A DNA stretch of 64,000 bases. It comes from Polynucleobacter kasalickyi. Its GTDB lineage: Bacteria > Pseudomonadota > Gammaproteobacteria > Burkholderiales > Burkholderiaceae. The stretch is from positions 61,100-125,099 of the forward strand of contig NZ_FWXJ01000010.1 of NCBI RefSeq assembly GCF_900176405.1. Reading direction: 5' to 3'. How positions within the stretch are numbered: the first letter of the stretch is position 1; each line of letters opens with the position of its first letter. The position numbers were made by a program, and so were the translations under genes. Below are positions 57,206-64,000 of the stretch, piece after piece. Below the pieces are notes generated by a model. It made no database searches. It was not told the origin of the DNA and was given only the letters and a program-made list of their open reading frames with translations.

Positions 57206-58105
57206 TTGTTTAGGAGTCCACCAGCGCTATTTAATACCGGTGCTCCTATTTATAAAATGCTTTGGTTGGTCGGTCTTGCAACCCTACTCATGGTTTTGGA
57301 TCTGAGATATCAAGCAACTGATCAAATTCGTTCTGTCATCCAACATGTTTTACACCCTGTGCAAGTTTTAGTGAATCAACCAGGGAGAATGTTGTCCTCT
57401 TTAAGTGATGACCTGGTGATGATGAAAACAATGAAACAAACAATCATCGAACAAAAAAATACGATAAAAGACCTTGCTCTGCTATCAAGTAATAGCGAAA
57501 ACCTAGAGTCGGAAAATAAAAATTTACGAAAACTACTTCGTCTGCAAGAGCAAAGTCCCTATAAGACCTTGGCTGCTGAAATTATCTACAACCCCATTAA
57601 TCCAAGCTCTCAAAAGGTAGTAATTTCTCGCGGAAAAAATGATGGAGTTTTATTGGGTATGCCCGTTGCGAATGATGGGGGTATTATCGGTCAAGTAGTT
57701 CGTTTATATGACGATGTCGCTGAAGTTGCATTACTGGAAGAGCGGGATGCAACAGTGCCAATTATGGTGTCGAGAAATGGTCAAAGAGGGGTTGTATTTG
57801 GGGCAGGGCGAAGCGCTCCACTGGAACTCCGATTTGTAAGTAACTTTAGCGATTTAGATGTGGGCGATTATTTATCAACTTCAGGCATTGATGGTGTTTT
57901 TCCACCAGGTATTCCTGTAGCGATTATTACTAAAATTGAACGTGCCATTGATAACTCTGGGGCGCAAATCTCCTGCAGGCCATTAGCAGAATTAAATAGC
58001 TCAAAACATGTCATGGTATTACTCTATCACCCAACGAGTGATGCCCCGAATCCGACAGTTCCTGAGTCCATCAAGAACAAGAAAAACTTCAAAAGGGCTA
58101 ACTGA
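57206..58105 (+). CDS. mreC: Rod-shape protein MreC
   Basis: A 299-residue bitopic inner membrane protein with a short cytoplasmic start (FRSPPALFNTGAP), one membrane helix (LWLVGLATLLMVLDLRY), a coiled coil (about residues 75-110) and the beta-rich MreC periplasmic domain. It links MreB to the elongation machinery. The start is TTG at 57206, set by an AGAGGT site at 57195-57200 and by the conserved beginning. Confidence 0.93.
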   Translation: MFRSPPALFNTGAPIYKMLWLVGLATLLMVLDLRYQATDQIRSVIQHVLHPVQVLVNQPGRMLSSLSDDLVMMKTMKQTIIEQKNTIKDLALLSSNSENLESENKNLRKLLRLQEQSPYKTLAAEIIYNPINPSSQKVVISRGKNDGVLLGMPVANDGGIIGQVVRLYDDVAEVALLEERDATVPIMVSRNGQRGVVFGAGRSAPLELRFVSNFSDLDVGDYLSTSGIDGVFPPGIPVAIITKIERAIDNSGAQISCRPLAELNSSKHVMVLLYHPTSDAPNPTVPESIKNKKNFKRAN

Positions 58106-58590
58106 TGAAGTTGAATTTTTTGATGGGCATGACAGTGTCGTTACTTTTAGCTTTTTTTATTAATATGCTTCCTTGGGGTAACCATCCGTGGATTCCTGAT
58201 TTTATTTTGCCTGTATTACTGTATTGGGTTCTATTTTTCCCAGAAAAAATTAGCTTGGTATTGTTTTTTATTTTGGGCCTCATGATGGATATCCAAACAT
58301 CCAGTCCCTTAGGGCTGCATGCATTGGCTTATGTCGTAGGTAGCGTCGTCATGTCGTTTTGGAGTAGAAAATTATTAACGAATTCCCCGATTGGTCAGTT
58401 ACTCGTGGTTTTTCAAATATTTCTATTAATTCATTCAATTATTATTATTCTCTTTTGGTTGCTAATTCCATCTTATGTTTTTTCGATCTATTACATCCTT
58501 GTGCCAGCAATCATTGAATTATGTATATGGCCGATTGTTAGAAAATTATTAACGCATCCAGGCACGTTTCTTAACGGTAGAAAACTCTAG
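58105..58590 (+). CDS. mreD: Rod-shape protein MreD
   Basis: A 161-residue integral membrane protein with about five hydrophobic helices and the family segment MLPWGNHPWIPDFILPVLLYW. It is part of the elongasome with MreC. Start and stop overlap mreC by one base (TGATG), implying coupled translation. Confidence 0.92.
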   Translation: MKLNFLMGMTVSLLLAFFINMLPWGNHPWIPDFILPVLLYWVLFFPEKISLVLFFILGLMMDIQTSSPLGLHALAYVVGSVVMSFWSRKLLTNSPIGQLLVVFQIFLLIHSIIIILFWLLIPSYVFSIYYILVPAIIELCIWPIVRKLLTHPGTFLNGRKL

Positions 58591-58607
58591 TAGCCTGGTG
58601 AAAAAAT

Positions 58608-60524
58608 ATGTCTAATAAAATAGATCCAGCGATTCGCTTAGATAATTTTCAAAAAAGAATCCAAATAGCTTCCTGGTTCGTAATTGTTTGCTTGGGCCTT
58701 TTGTTGATCCGTTTCTTTTGGCTTCAAGTGATTATGCATAAGAAATACTCGACCGCCTCTGAGAGTAATCGCATTGCCATTATTACCACTCCGGCTCAAC
58801 GTGGTTTAATTATTGACCGTAATGGGGTTGTCATTGCCAACAACATGCCATCTTATTCTTTAGAGGTAACACCTTCGGATCTTACGATTCCCCCCCCAGA
58901 ACTGCTTGATGCCTTGGATAAGGTCATCAAAATTTCTCAGCGAGAAAAACAACAGTTTCTGCGGGCGATTCAAAACAATAAGAAAACAGAAAGTTTTTCC
59001 GTTAGAAATTTTTTGAGCGATGAAGAAGTAGCAAGATTTTATGCACGCAGATTTGACTTCCCGGGAGTTGATGTTCAAGTTCGCTATTTCCGCGAGTACC
59101 CGTATCAACATCTTGGCTCTCACTTGCTTGGCTATACGGGTAAAGTCTCTATTAAAGATAAAGAGAAATTATTGGCAGAATTAGAAGAAGATTCTGATGA
59201 AAACACTCCAGATGACTTAAAAGCAATTCGCATCAAAGGTATTCAATCCGTTGGAAAAATTGGCATTGAGCAAAGTTATGAAAAACATTTACGTGGAGTA
59301 GTTGGTTCTAACCAAGTAGAAATTACTGCTGGTGGTCGTGTGATTCGTAATTTATCCGTGACTCCCTCCATTCCTGGATCCAATTTAACTTTAGCCGTAG
59401 ACATTAAATTACAGTATTTAATTGAGCAATTATATGAAAAGCGCCGCGGTGCAGCTGTTGTGATTGAAGTCGCAACAGGTGACGTGCTTGCTTTTGTATC
59501 CATGCCAACCTTTAATCCGAACGCCTTTGTGGACGGGATTGATTTTGATCTTTGGAAGCAGTTGAATGAGTCTCCAGAAAAACCACTATTCAATCGCCCT
59601 CTGCGTGGCACGTACCCACCTGGCTCAACATTTAAACCCTTTATGGCACTTGCGGCATTAGAAGGTAAGTACCGCACACCAAGTCAGGCAATTTCCGATC
59701 CTGGTTATTTCCAATTTGGTAATAACACTTTTCGAGACGATGCAAAAAATGGTCATGGTTTAGTCAATATGCAAACTTCGATTGCACTATCGTGTGACAC
59801 TTACTACTATATGCTGGCAAGAGATATGGGGATTGACGCCATTGCGAAATTCATGGAAAAAGTCGGTTTAGGTCAGTTGACAGGAATTGACATTAACGGT
59901 GAGGTGAAAGGAATTTTACCTTCGAAGGAGTGGAAGCGAAATTACTATAAAGATCCAATCAAGGGTAAGTGGATTGATGGTGAGACAATTTCTATTGGCA
60001 TTGGTCAAGGATATAATAGTTACACCATTCTTCAGCTTGCTCAAGCTACAGCAATCGTTGCAAATAATGGCAAGGTAATGAAGCCCCATCTCGTGAAAGT
60101 CATTGAAGATCCAATTTCTCACGAAAGAACGCTCACTGTACCTTCAGAGTCAAGGGTTGTCGATCTTAAACCAGAAAACATTAAAACGATTACTGAGGGT
60201 ATGATTGGTGTTAATCAAGTGGGCACCGGGCAAGTTCCTTTTGCAGGCGTAAGCTATTTGGTGGCCGGCAAAACTGGCACTGCGCAAGTATTTAGCTTAG
60301 CGGGAAAAAATTATAATGCTAGTCAAATCTCTGAGTTTAAGCGTGACCATGCACTTTATATCGGATTTGCACCAGCTGATAATCCCAAATATGCAATGGC
60401 AATTGTGGTTGAAAATGCTGGGTTTGGGGCGACTGCCGCCGCTCCAATTGTTAGACAAGCATTTGATTACTTAATGATCAATAAGTGGCCTGGAGGTATC
60501 CCTGAGTGGAAAAACGCTCATTAA
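58608..60524 (+). CDS. mrdA: Penicillin-binding protein 2 (transpeptidase)
   Basis: A 638-residue class B PBP that cross-links peptidoglycan during elongation. One N-terminal membrane anchor (WFVIVCLGLLLIRFFWLQV), the PBP dimerisation domain (TPAQRGLIIDRNGVVIANN), then the transpeptidase domain with active-site PPGSTFKPF, SCDTYYY and KTGTAQ. It sits between mreD and rodA and overlaps rodA by 19 bp. Confidence 0.96.
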   Translation: MSNKIDPAIRLDNFQKRIQIASWFVIVCLGLLLIRFFWLQVIMHKKYSTASESNRIAIITTPAQRGLIIDRNGVVIANNMPSYSLEVTPSDLTIPPPELLDALDKVIKISQREKQQFLRAIQNNKKTESFSVRNFLSDEEVARFYARRFDFPGVDVQVRYFREYPYQHLGSHLLGYTGKVSIKDKEKLLAELEEDSDENTPDDLKAIRIKGIQSVGKIGIEQSYEKHLRGVVGSNQVEITAGGRVIRNLSVTPSIPGSNLTLAVDIKLQYLIEQLYEKRRGAAVVIEVATGDVLAFVSMPTFNPNAFVDGIDFDLWKQLNESPEKPLFNRPLRGTYPPGSTFKPFMALAALEGKYRTPSQAISDPGYFQFGNNTFRDDAKNGHGLVNMQTSIALSCDTYYYMLARDMGIDAIAKFMEKVGLGQLTGIDINGEVKGILPSKEWKRNYYKDPIKGKWIDGETISIGIGQGYNSYTILQLAQATAIVANNGKVMKPHLVKVIEDPISHERTLTVPSESRVVDLKPENIKTITEGMIGVNQVGTGQVPFAGVSYLVAGKTGTAQVFSLAGKNYNASQISEFKRDHALYIGFAPADNPKYAMAIVVENAGFGATAAAPIVRQAFDYLMINKWPGGIPEWKNAH

Positions 60525-61648
60525 TTAAACGCCTTCGATTTCTTTGGGTGGGATTAGATCCTAATCTCAGCTTTATTCTATTAGCGTTAGTGATTGTTGG
60601 AAATGTCACCTTTTTGTCAGCTAGTTCTGGCACAGTAATCACTTGGGTGGAGCAATCTAGAAACTTATTAATGGCCATTGTGATCATGTGGTTTACTTCT
60701 AGAATTCCGGTGAAGTGGTTAGAAAAAGCTTCTTTGTGGATTTATTTAATCGGTCTTTCTCTTTTAATTGCCGTTGCATTTGTTGGTTTAATTAAAAAAG
60801 GCGCTAGGCGCTGGCTGAATATCGGCGTGGTTATTCAACCCTCTGAAATCATGAAAATTGCGATGCCAATGATGCTTTCTTGGTATTTTTATAAGCGCGA
60901 AGAAAATACGAAGTTATGGGATTTTGGTTTTGCTTTTATCCTGTTACTTTTACCAACTGTTTTAATCGCCAGACAGCCAGATTTAGGAACTTCAATATTG
61001 GTTTTTGCTGCAGGCTTTTATGTCATTCTGTTAGCAGGCTTTCCCTGGAAGTTTGTCTTACCCTTTGTGGGAATTGGCTTAATTGGCATTCTTTTGATGC
61101 TTATTTTCGGCGACTCAATCTGCGCACAAGGAGTCACTTGGCCAATCTTGAAAAGCTATCAACAACACAGAGTGTGTACCTTACTAGATCCGACAACCGA
61201 TCCTCTTGGGAAGGGATTTCATACAATTCAGTCAATGATTGCGATAGGCTCCGGAGGTTTCTTAGGTAAAGGCTGGATGAAGGGTACTCAAACCCACTTA
61301 GACTTTATCCCTGAAAAGCACACTGACTTTATTTTTGCGGTTTATTCAGAAGAGTTTGGCCTTGTCGGGAATTTCATTTTATTATTTTTATTTTTACTAT
61401 TGATTCAAAGAGGCTTACATATTGCGGCCAGCGCATCTAATTTGTATACCCGATTACTAGGTGGTTCCGTTACTCTGATATTCTTTACCTATGCTTTTGT
61501 CAATATGGCAATGGTCAGTGGACTATTGCCAGTAGTAGGTGTACCGCTACCTTTTATTAGTTATGGAGGAACGGCTTTGGCAACATTAGGCTTAGGCGCT
61601 GGTATTTTAATGAGCATACATCGCCATCGACGTTTAGTACAAACCTAA
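60506..61648 (+). CDS. rodA: SEDS glycosyltransferase RodA
   Basis: A 380-residue polytopic SEDS-family peptidoglycan polymerase working with PBP2. Typical segments are GARRWLNIGVVIQPSEIMKI, RQPDLGTSILVFAAG, PEKHTDFIFAVYSEE and the C-terminal VVGVPLPFISYGGTAL. It closes the rod-shape operon and is followed by a terminator. Confidence 0.96.
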   Translation: MEKRSLIKRLRFLWVGLDPNLSFILLALVIVGNVTFLSASSGTVITWVEQSRNLLMAIVIMWFTSRIPVKWLEKASLWIYLIGLSLLIAVAFVGLIKKGARRWLNIGVVIQPSEIMKIAMPMMLSWYFYKREENTKLWDFGFAFILLLLPTVLIARQPDLGTSILVFAAGFYVILLAGFPWKFVLPFVGIGLIGILLMLIFGDSICAQGVTWPILKSYQQHRVCTLLDPTTDPLGKGFHTIQSMIAIGSGGFLGKGWMKGTQTHLDFIPEKHTDFIFAVYSEEFGLVGNFILLFLFLLLIQRGLHIAASASNLYTRLLGGSVTLIFFTYAFVNMAMVSGLLPVVGVPLPFISYGGTALATLGLGAGILMSIHRHRRLVQT

Positions 61649-61671
61649 ACTTTTAAGTACAAAATAACTCA

Positions 61672-61706
61672 CAAAAAAAACCCCAAAATAAATTTGGGGT
61701 TTTTTA
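61672..61706. terminator. Bidirectional intrinsic terminator between rodA and hupB
   Basis: The stem CCCCAAA (61681-61687) / TTTGGGG (61693-61699) is preceded by a run of eight A and followed by a run of seven T, so it can end both the rod-shape operon and the convergent HU gene. Confidence 0.92.
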
Positions 61707-61738
61707 ATTCTTCCTCCATCAAGGAGGATATGAATCAA

Positions 61739-62023
61739 TTACTTCTTACGCTTATTTACGCTATCTTTAAATGCTTTACCAGCAGTAAATTTAACTGTTT
61801 TTGAAGCAGCAATTTTGATTGCTTCACCAGTTTTTGGATTGCGGCCCATACGTGCTGCGCGCTTACCTGAGCTGAATGTACCAAAGCCGATCAACTGAAC
61901 GTTATCGCCTTTAGTAACTGCTTTTTTAATTGCTTCGAGGGCTGCGTTTAAAGCGTGTTCTGCTTTAGTCTTAGATAATTCTGATTCGCCAGCAATCGCT
62001 GCAACGAGTTCTGCTTTGTTCAA
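61739..62023 (-). CDS. hupB: HU-type DNA-binding protein
   Basis: A 94-residue HU-family nucleoid protein: [20 protein letters not shown], then [24 protein letters not shown] with the DNA-binding arm, and a basic end. The frame is open to 62086, but the HU family starts at (M)NKAEL, so TTG at 62023 is the start; AAGGAGC lies six bases before it. A GC-poor hairpin with CCTCCTT follows the stop. Confidence 0.94.
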   Translation of the reverse strand: MNKAELVAAIAGESELSKTKAEHALNAALEAIKKAVTKGDNVQLIGFGTFSSGKRAARMGRNPKTGEAIKIAASKTVKFTAGKAFKDSVNKRKK

Positions 62024-62221
62024 GTTATGCTCCTTGTTATGAATAACTAAAAATGTACTTACTGTACTTACTCTAGAGGCATACATTAATTCCTTAACGT
62101 ATGCGTGTATTTTACCTTGAATTTAAAGGCTTGTGAGTACTTTTAAATAAGGAAAACCCTTATTTTTATTAGGTGTAGAGATTATTTTTCAATTTCACCC
62201 ATACACCTAAAGGTTTACCTA

Positions 62222-62668
62222 TTATTTTTTTATATTGTCAATTGAAGTTTCTTTGGGAAGCTCATTTGTACTATTCTGCACATCTCTTTGAAAAGTAATA
62301 CTTTCAGGAACTGTTTTTATACTCTTTAAAAAATATTCCGTTTCGCCAAAACAGTTGGATGGCACACCAATATGCTGAGAATAATCGACTTCAACTCTCT
62401 TGCCGATTGCCGCATTTAGTTCTTTAGCTAATTCAGGATCGCGCACTGAGAATAAAAACTTCTCTTGATTGCCAAGCATGCTACCTGTAACGATCTCACC
62501 CTCCCAAGTTTTACAGACCCAACCTCTTTTCGAAAACTTTTGTAAAAACCCTGCGCGACTACCCTCAGAGTAGGTGTAAGTTAAGGTGAGCCAAGTGTAG
62601 AGCGCAAACAATCCTACGGCTACCATCAAAAACATGAATAATTTCAATTGAATACTTTTTGCTGTCAT
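62222..62668 (-). CDS. Conserved single-pass membrane-anchored protein
   Basis: A 148-residue protein with one N-terminal helix (FMFLMVAVGLFALYTWLTL), then YTYSEGSRAGFLQKFSKRGWVCKTWEGE, a well-conserved block in a family found across proteobacteria. Its members are sometimes named 6-phosphogluconate dehydrogenase in databases, for which nothing here gives support. A second Cys (VPSNCFG) is present. The function is unknown. It is divergent from dsbB with a palindrome-rich gap. Confidence 0.7.
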   Translation of the reverse strand: MTAKSIQLKLFMFLMVAVGLFALYTWLTLTYTYSEGSRAGFLQKFSKRGWVCKTWEGEIVTGSMLGNQEKFLFSVRDPELAKELNAAIGKRVEVDYSQHIGVPSNCFGETEYFLKSIKTVPESITFQRDVQNSTNELPKETSIDNIKK

Positions 62669-62690
62669 TTTTTAGTCCTTTACAATACCC

Positions 62691-62740
62691 TTACTATATC
62701 AAGTTTGTTTGATATAGTAACCTCACAGGATAATTATCCT
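62691..62740. promoter_or_regulatory. Two palindromes in the divergent dsbB control region
   Basis: TTACTATATCAA (62691-62702) and TTGATATAGTAA (62709-62720) form perfect 12-bp arms around GTTTGT. A 14-bp perfect palindrome, AGGATAATTATCCT, lies at 62727-62740. Both lie between the divergent starts at 62668 and 62765. No T run follows, so these look more like operators than terminators; the regulator is unknown. Confidence 0.55.
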
Positions 62741-62764
62741 TGAACAAAATCCAAAAAATACTTA

Positions 62765-63250
62765 ATGTCAAAAAATTATTCATTGTTGGTGTTTCTTCTT
62801 TGTAGTGGTTTGTTAGGCGTAGCGCTTTTTTTACAGCATGTTGGCTTAGGTGGCGTTCACTACCCCCCTTGCCCCCTTTGTATCTTGCAAAGAATTGGCT
62901 TTTTAGTGGTTGGTCTAAGTAGCTTATTCAGCTATTTTTTTCCTCGCGTCCGCTTTTCTTTTATTTTAATAGCTTGGTTGGCAAGCTTATTCGGCTTGCT
63001 AGTAGCACTTCGTCACGCTTACGTCATTGCGTATCCTCAAATTTCTTGTGGGCTTGATCCACTAGAGGTTTTTATCAATCAGTTCCAAATTGTTCAACTC
63101 TTTGCGTTTTTCTTTAAGGCTGATGGTTTTTGTAGTATGCCCTTACCTCCCGTGTTGGGTTTATCCGTGCCAAATTGGTCGCTTATTGGGTTTGTTTTTT
63201 TAATGTTGCACCTCAGTTTTTCTTTGCTACGTCAACCTAGGCGACATTAA
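62765..63250 (+). CDS. dsbB: Disulfide bond formation protein DsbB
   Basis: A 161-residue inner membrane protein with four hydrophobic helices. The first cysteine pair is in YPPCPLCILQR and the second pair in ISCGLDP and DGFCSMP. It passes electrons from DsbA to quinones. The partner DsbA-like protein is at 4625. The stop overlaps the ATG of the next gene by one base. Confidence 0.92.
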   Translation: MSKNYSLLVFLLCSGLLGVALFLQHVGLGGVHYPPCPLCILQRIGFLVVGLSSLFSYFFPRVRFSFILIAWLASLFGLLVALRHAYVIAYPQISCGLDPLEVFINQFQIVQLFAFFFKADGFCSMPLPPVLGLSVPNWSLIGFVFLMLHLSFSLLRQPRRH

Positions 63251-63828
63251 TGGATTTTCAGAGCATACTGGTGAGTACAGGGGTGGTTACCCTTGCGGAA
63301 ATGGGCGATAAAACTCAGCTCTTAGCTTTTTTATTGGCGGCAAAATATAAAAAGCCTGTACCAATTATTCTAGGTATTTTATTTGCGACGATTCTTAATC
63401 ATGGCTTAGCTGGCTTACTCGGATCTTGGATTACTCACCTACTCAGCCCAGAAATTTTACGTTGGGTACTTGGTTTATCATTTATTGCCATGGCCTTGTG
63501 GACTTTAGTGCCTGACAAAATCGATGATGATGAGGCATCTTTTGGCGCAAAGTCAGGTGTTTTTATTACCACTTTAGTTACTTTTTTTCTGGCTGAAATG
63601 GGTGATAAAACACAAGTTGCAACGGTTGCCATGGCGGCCCATTATTCATCCCCAATCATGGTGGTCTTAGGTACTACTTTAGGCATGATGCTAGCTGATG
63701 TGCCAGCAGTTTTTCTAGGCAACAGTTTTGCAAAAAAACTGCCGCTCAAACTGATTCATTCGATTGCTGCAGGAATATTTTTTGTGATGGGTGTTTTAGT
63801 GTTACTCAAGATTGATCAACTTTTTTAA
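63250..63828 (+). CDS. TMEM165/GDT1 (UPF0016) family cation transporter
   Basis: A 192-residue membrane protein with about six helices in two inverted halves, each carrying the family motif E-x-G-D-K-T: TLAEMGDKTQLLAF and FLAEMGDKTQVATV. Bacterial members export manganese (MneA type). The one-base overlap with dsbB leaves no room for a manganese riboswitch. A very stable terminator follows. Confidence 0.88.
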   Translation: MDFQSILVSTGVVTLAEMGDKTQLLAFLLAAKYKKPVPIILGILFATILNHGLAGLLGSWITHLLSPEILRWVLGLSFIAMALWTLVPDKIDDDEASFGAKSGVFITTLVTFFLAEMGDKTQVATVAMAAHYSSPIMVVLGTTLGMMLADVPAVFLGNSFAKKLPLKLIHSIAAGIFFVMGVLVLLKIDQLF

Positions 63829-63851
63829 GCAATTGATGTAATCAAGAAGGG

Positions 63852-63902
63852 GCGCCCCAACTGCACAGATGAAGAAATTCAGTGCAGTTGGGGCGCTCTT
63901 TT
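63852..63902 (+). terminator. Strong intrinsic terminator
   Basis: A perfect 15-bp stem, GCGCCCCAACTGCAC (63852-63866) with GTGCAGTTGGGGCGC (63882-63896), a 15-nt loop, and TCTTTT after it. It ends the dsbB/transporter unit. Confidence 0.9.
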
Positions 63903-63910
63903 ATCCAATC

Positions 63911-63968
63911 GTGCGGAAAACCTCGCCGTTCAGGGCGAGGATGAATAGCACGGACAGCCTGTCTGTCC
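63911..63968 (+). mobile_element. Possible IS200/IS605 right-end (TnpB guide-RNA type) hairpin, no tnpB present
   Basis: GTGCGGAAAACCTCGCC leads into a perfect 7-bp hairpin, CCTCGCC (63921-63927) / GGCGAGG (63934-63940), loop GTTCAG, followed by ATGAATAGCA. This resembles the CCTCGCC..TTCAGGGCGAGG hairpin at the 3' end of TnpB-linked right-end RNAs. A second hairpin, GGACAG/CTGTCC, lies at 63952-63968. No tnpB lies upstream, so this would be an orphan end; similarity is from memory. Confidence 0.35.
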
Positions 63969-63997
63969 TTGACATTTCTACCTTGTTAAAATAATAA
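63969..63997 (+). promoter_or_regulatory. Possible sigma70 promoter reading out of the window
   Basis: TTGACA at 63969-63974 is a perfect -35 element; 17 bp later stands TAATAA (63992-63997), a weak -10. The window ends before any gene it might serve. Confidence 0.3.
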
Positions 63998-64000
63998 ATA

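Noticed and set aside
61721..61804. Short plus-strand ORF after AAGGAGG at 61721, antisense to hupB
   Set aside because: The SD core lies only about 2 bases from the ATG, the frame is 24 codons, and GGAGG is one arm of a hairpin in the hupB 3' region.
62024..62086. N-terminal extension of HU
   Set aside because: HU proteins start at (M)NKAEL; TTG at 62023 has a good ribosome binding site and the extension is not family-like.
63200..63250. Manganese (yybP-ykoY) riboswitch before the TMEM165/GDT1 gene
   Set aside because: The gene starts inside the dsbB stop codon, so no leader exists.
63852..63896. Left end of a transposable element
   Set aside because: The 15-bp stem followed by TCTTTT directly after a gene is explained by a terminator; no target duplication or partner end is visible.

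Overview
The window looks like chromosomal DNA of an AT-rich betaproteobacterium of the order Burkholderiales, most like Polynucleobacter and its relatives. The evidence is gene content and gene order: gatCAB next to mreBCD-mrdA-rodA, a metX-metW pair behind a SlmA-type regulator, metK followed by two lipid A acyltransferase-like genes and dapF, a methionine synthase encoded by two genes, a PhaM protein, DUF1840 and DUF3619 family proteins, and a DksA without its zinc cysteines. No rRNA, tRNA or CRISPR array was seen. Genes are packed tightly, often with 1-44 bp overlaps.

Layout. 1-4.6 kb: a five-gene plus-strand lipid/redox operon (FAD oxidoreductase, DUF1365, cyclopropane-fatty-acid-synthase-like methyltransferase, SDR, NTF2-like). 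4.6-8.1 kb: dsbA-like, SPOR protein, argS and DUF1840. 8.1-12 kb: split metH. 12-15.6 kb: PhaM, two metallo-beta-lactamase-fold hydrolases, a miniature remnant of aceK and a beta-carbonic anhydrase. 15.6-19.1 kb: an ECF sigma factor operon, rsuA, an arsC-like gene and a DUF3293 protein. 19.2-21.0 kb is the only clearly accessory and decayed stretch: a frameshifted DUF4143-type ATPase gene, an 18-bp direct repeat pair, and a ccdAB toxin-antitoxin locus broken by stops and frameshifts. 21-32.8 kb: glmS, glmU, ttcA, folB, a pteridine-reductase-type SDR, a MidA-like methyltransferase, cca, an NDUFA9-like protein, slt, 5-formyl-THF cyclo-ligase and a DUF1439 protein.

32.8-36.6 kb is a methyl-cycle block on the minus strand, metK-ahcY-metF. 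The metK leader fits a SAM-II riboswitch and the ahcY leader fits an SAH riboswitch with an intrinsic terminator, so neighbouring genes appear to sense the cofactor and its by-product through two different RNA classes. 36.6-45.4 kb: two acyltransferases, dapF, pyrE, xth, ampG, metW, metX, slmA and argB. 45.6-51 kb suggests metal homeostasis: a DUF2946-like protein, a ZnuD-like TonB receptor, zinc-finger-less DksA, a His-rich COG0523 GTPase, then RlmI. 51-56 kb: xerC, DUF484, gatBAC. 56-61.7 kb: the rod-shape operon. 61.7-64 kb: HU, a conserved membrane-anchored protein, dsbB, a TMEM165/GDT1-type transporter, a strong terminator, and a hairpin resembling the right end of an IS200/IS605 (TnpB) element.

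The genes together cover much of the methionine/SAM cycle (metH, metF, metK, ahcY, metX, metW), folate handling (folB, pteridine reductase, cyclo-ligase, metF), envelope growth (glmS, glmU, slt, ampG, mre/mrd) and disulfide formation (dsbA-like, dsbB). The most notable observations are the SAM-II plus SAH riboswitch tandem, the in-frame collapse of aceK to about 126 codons, and the ruined ccdAB/ATPase island.
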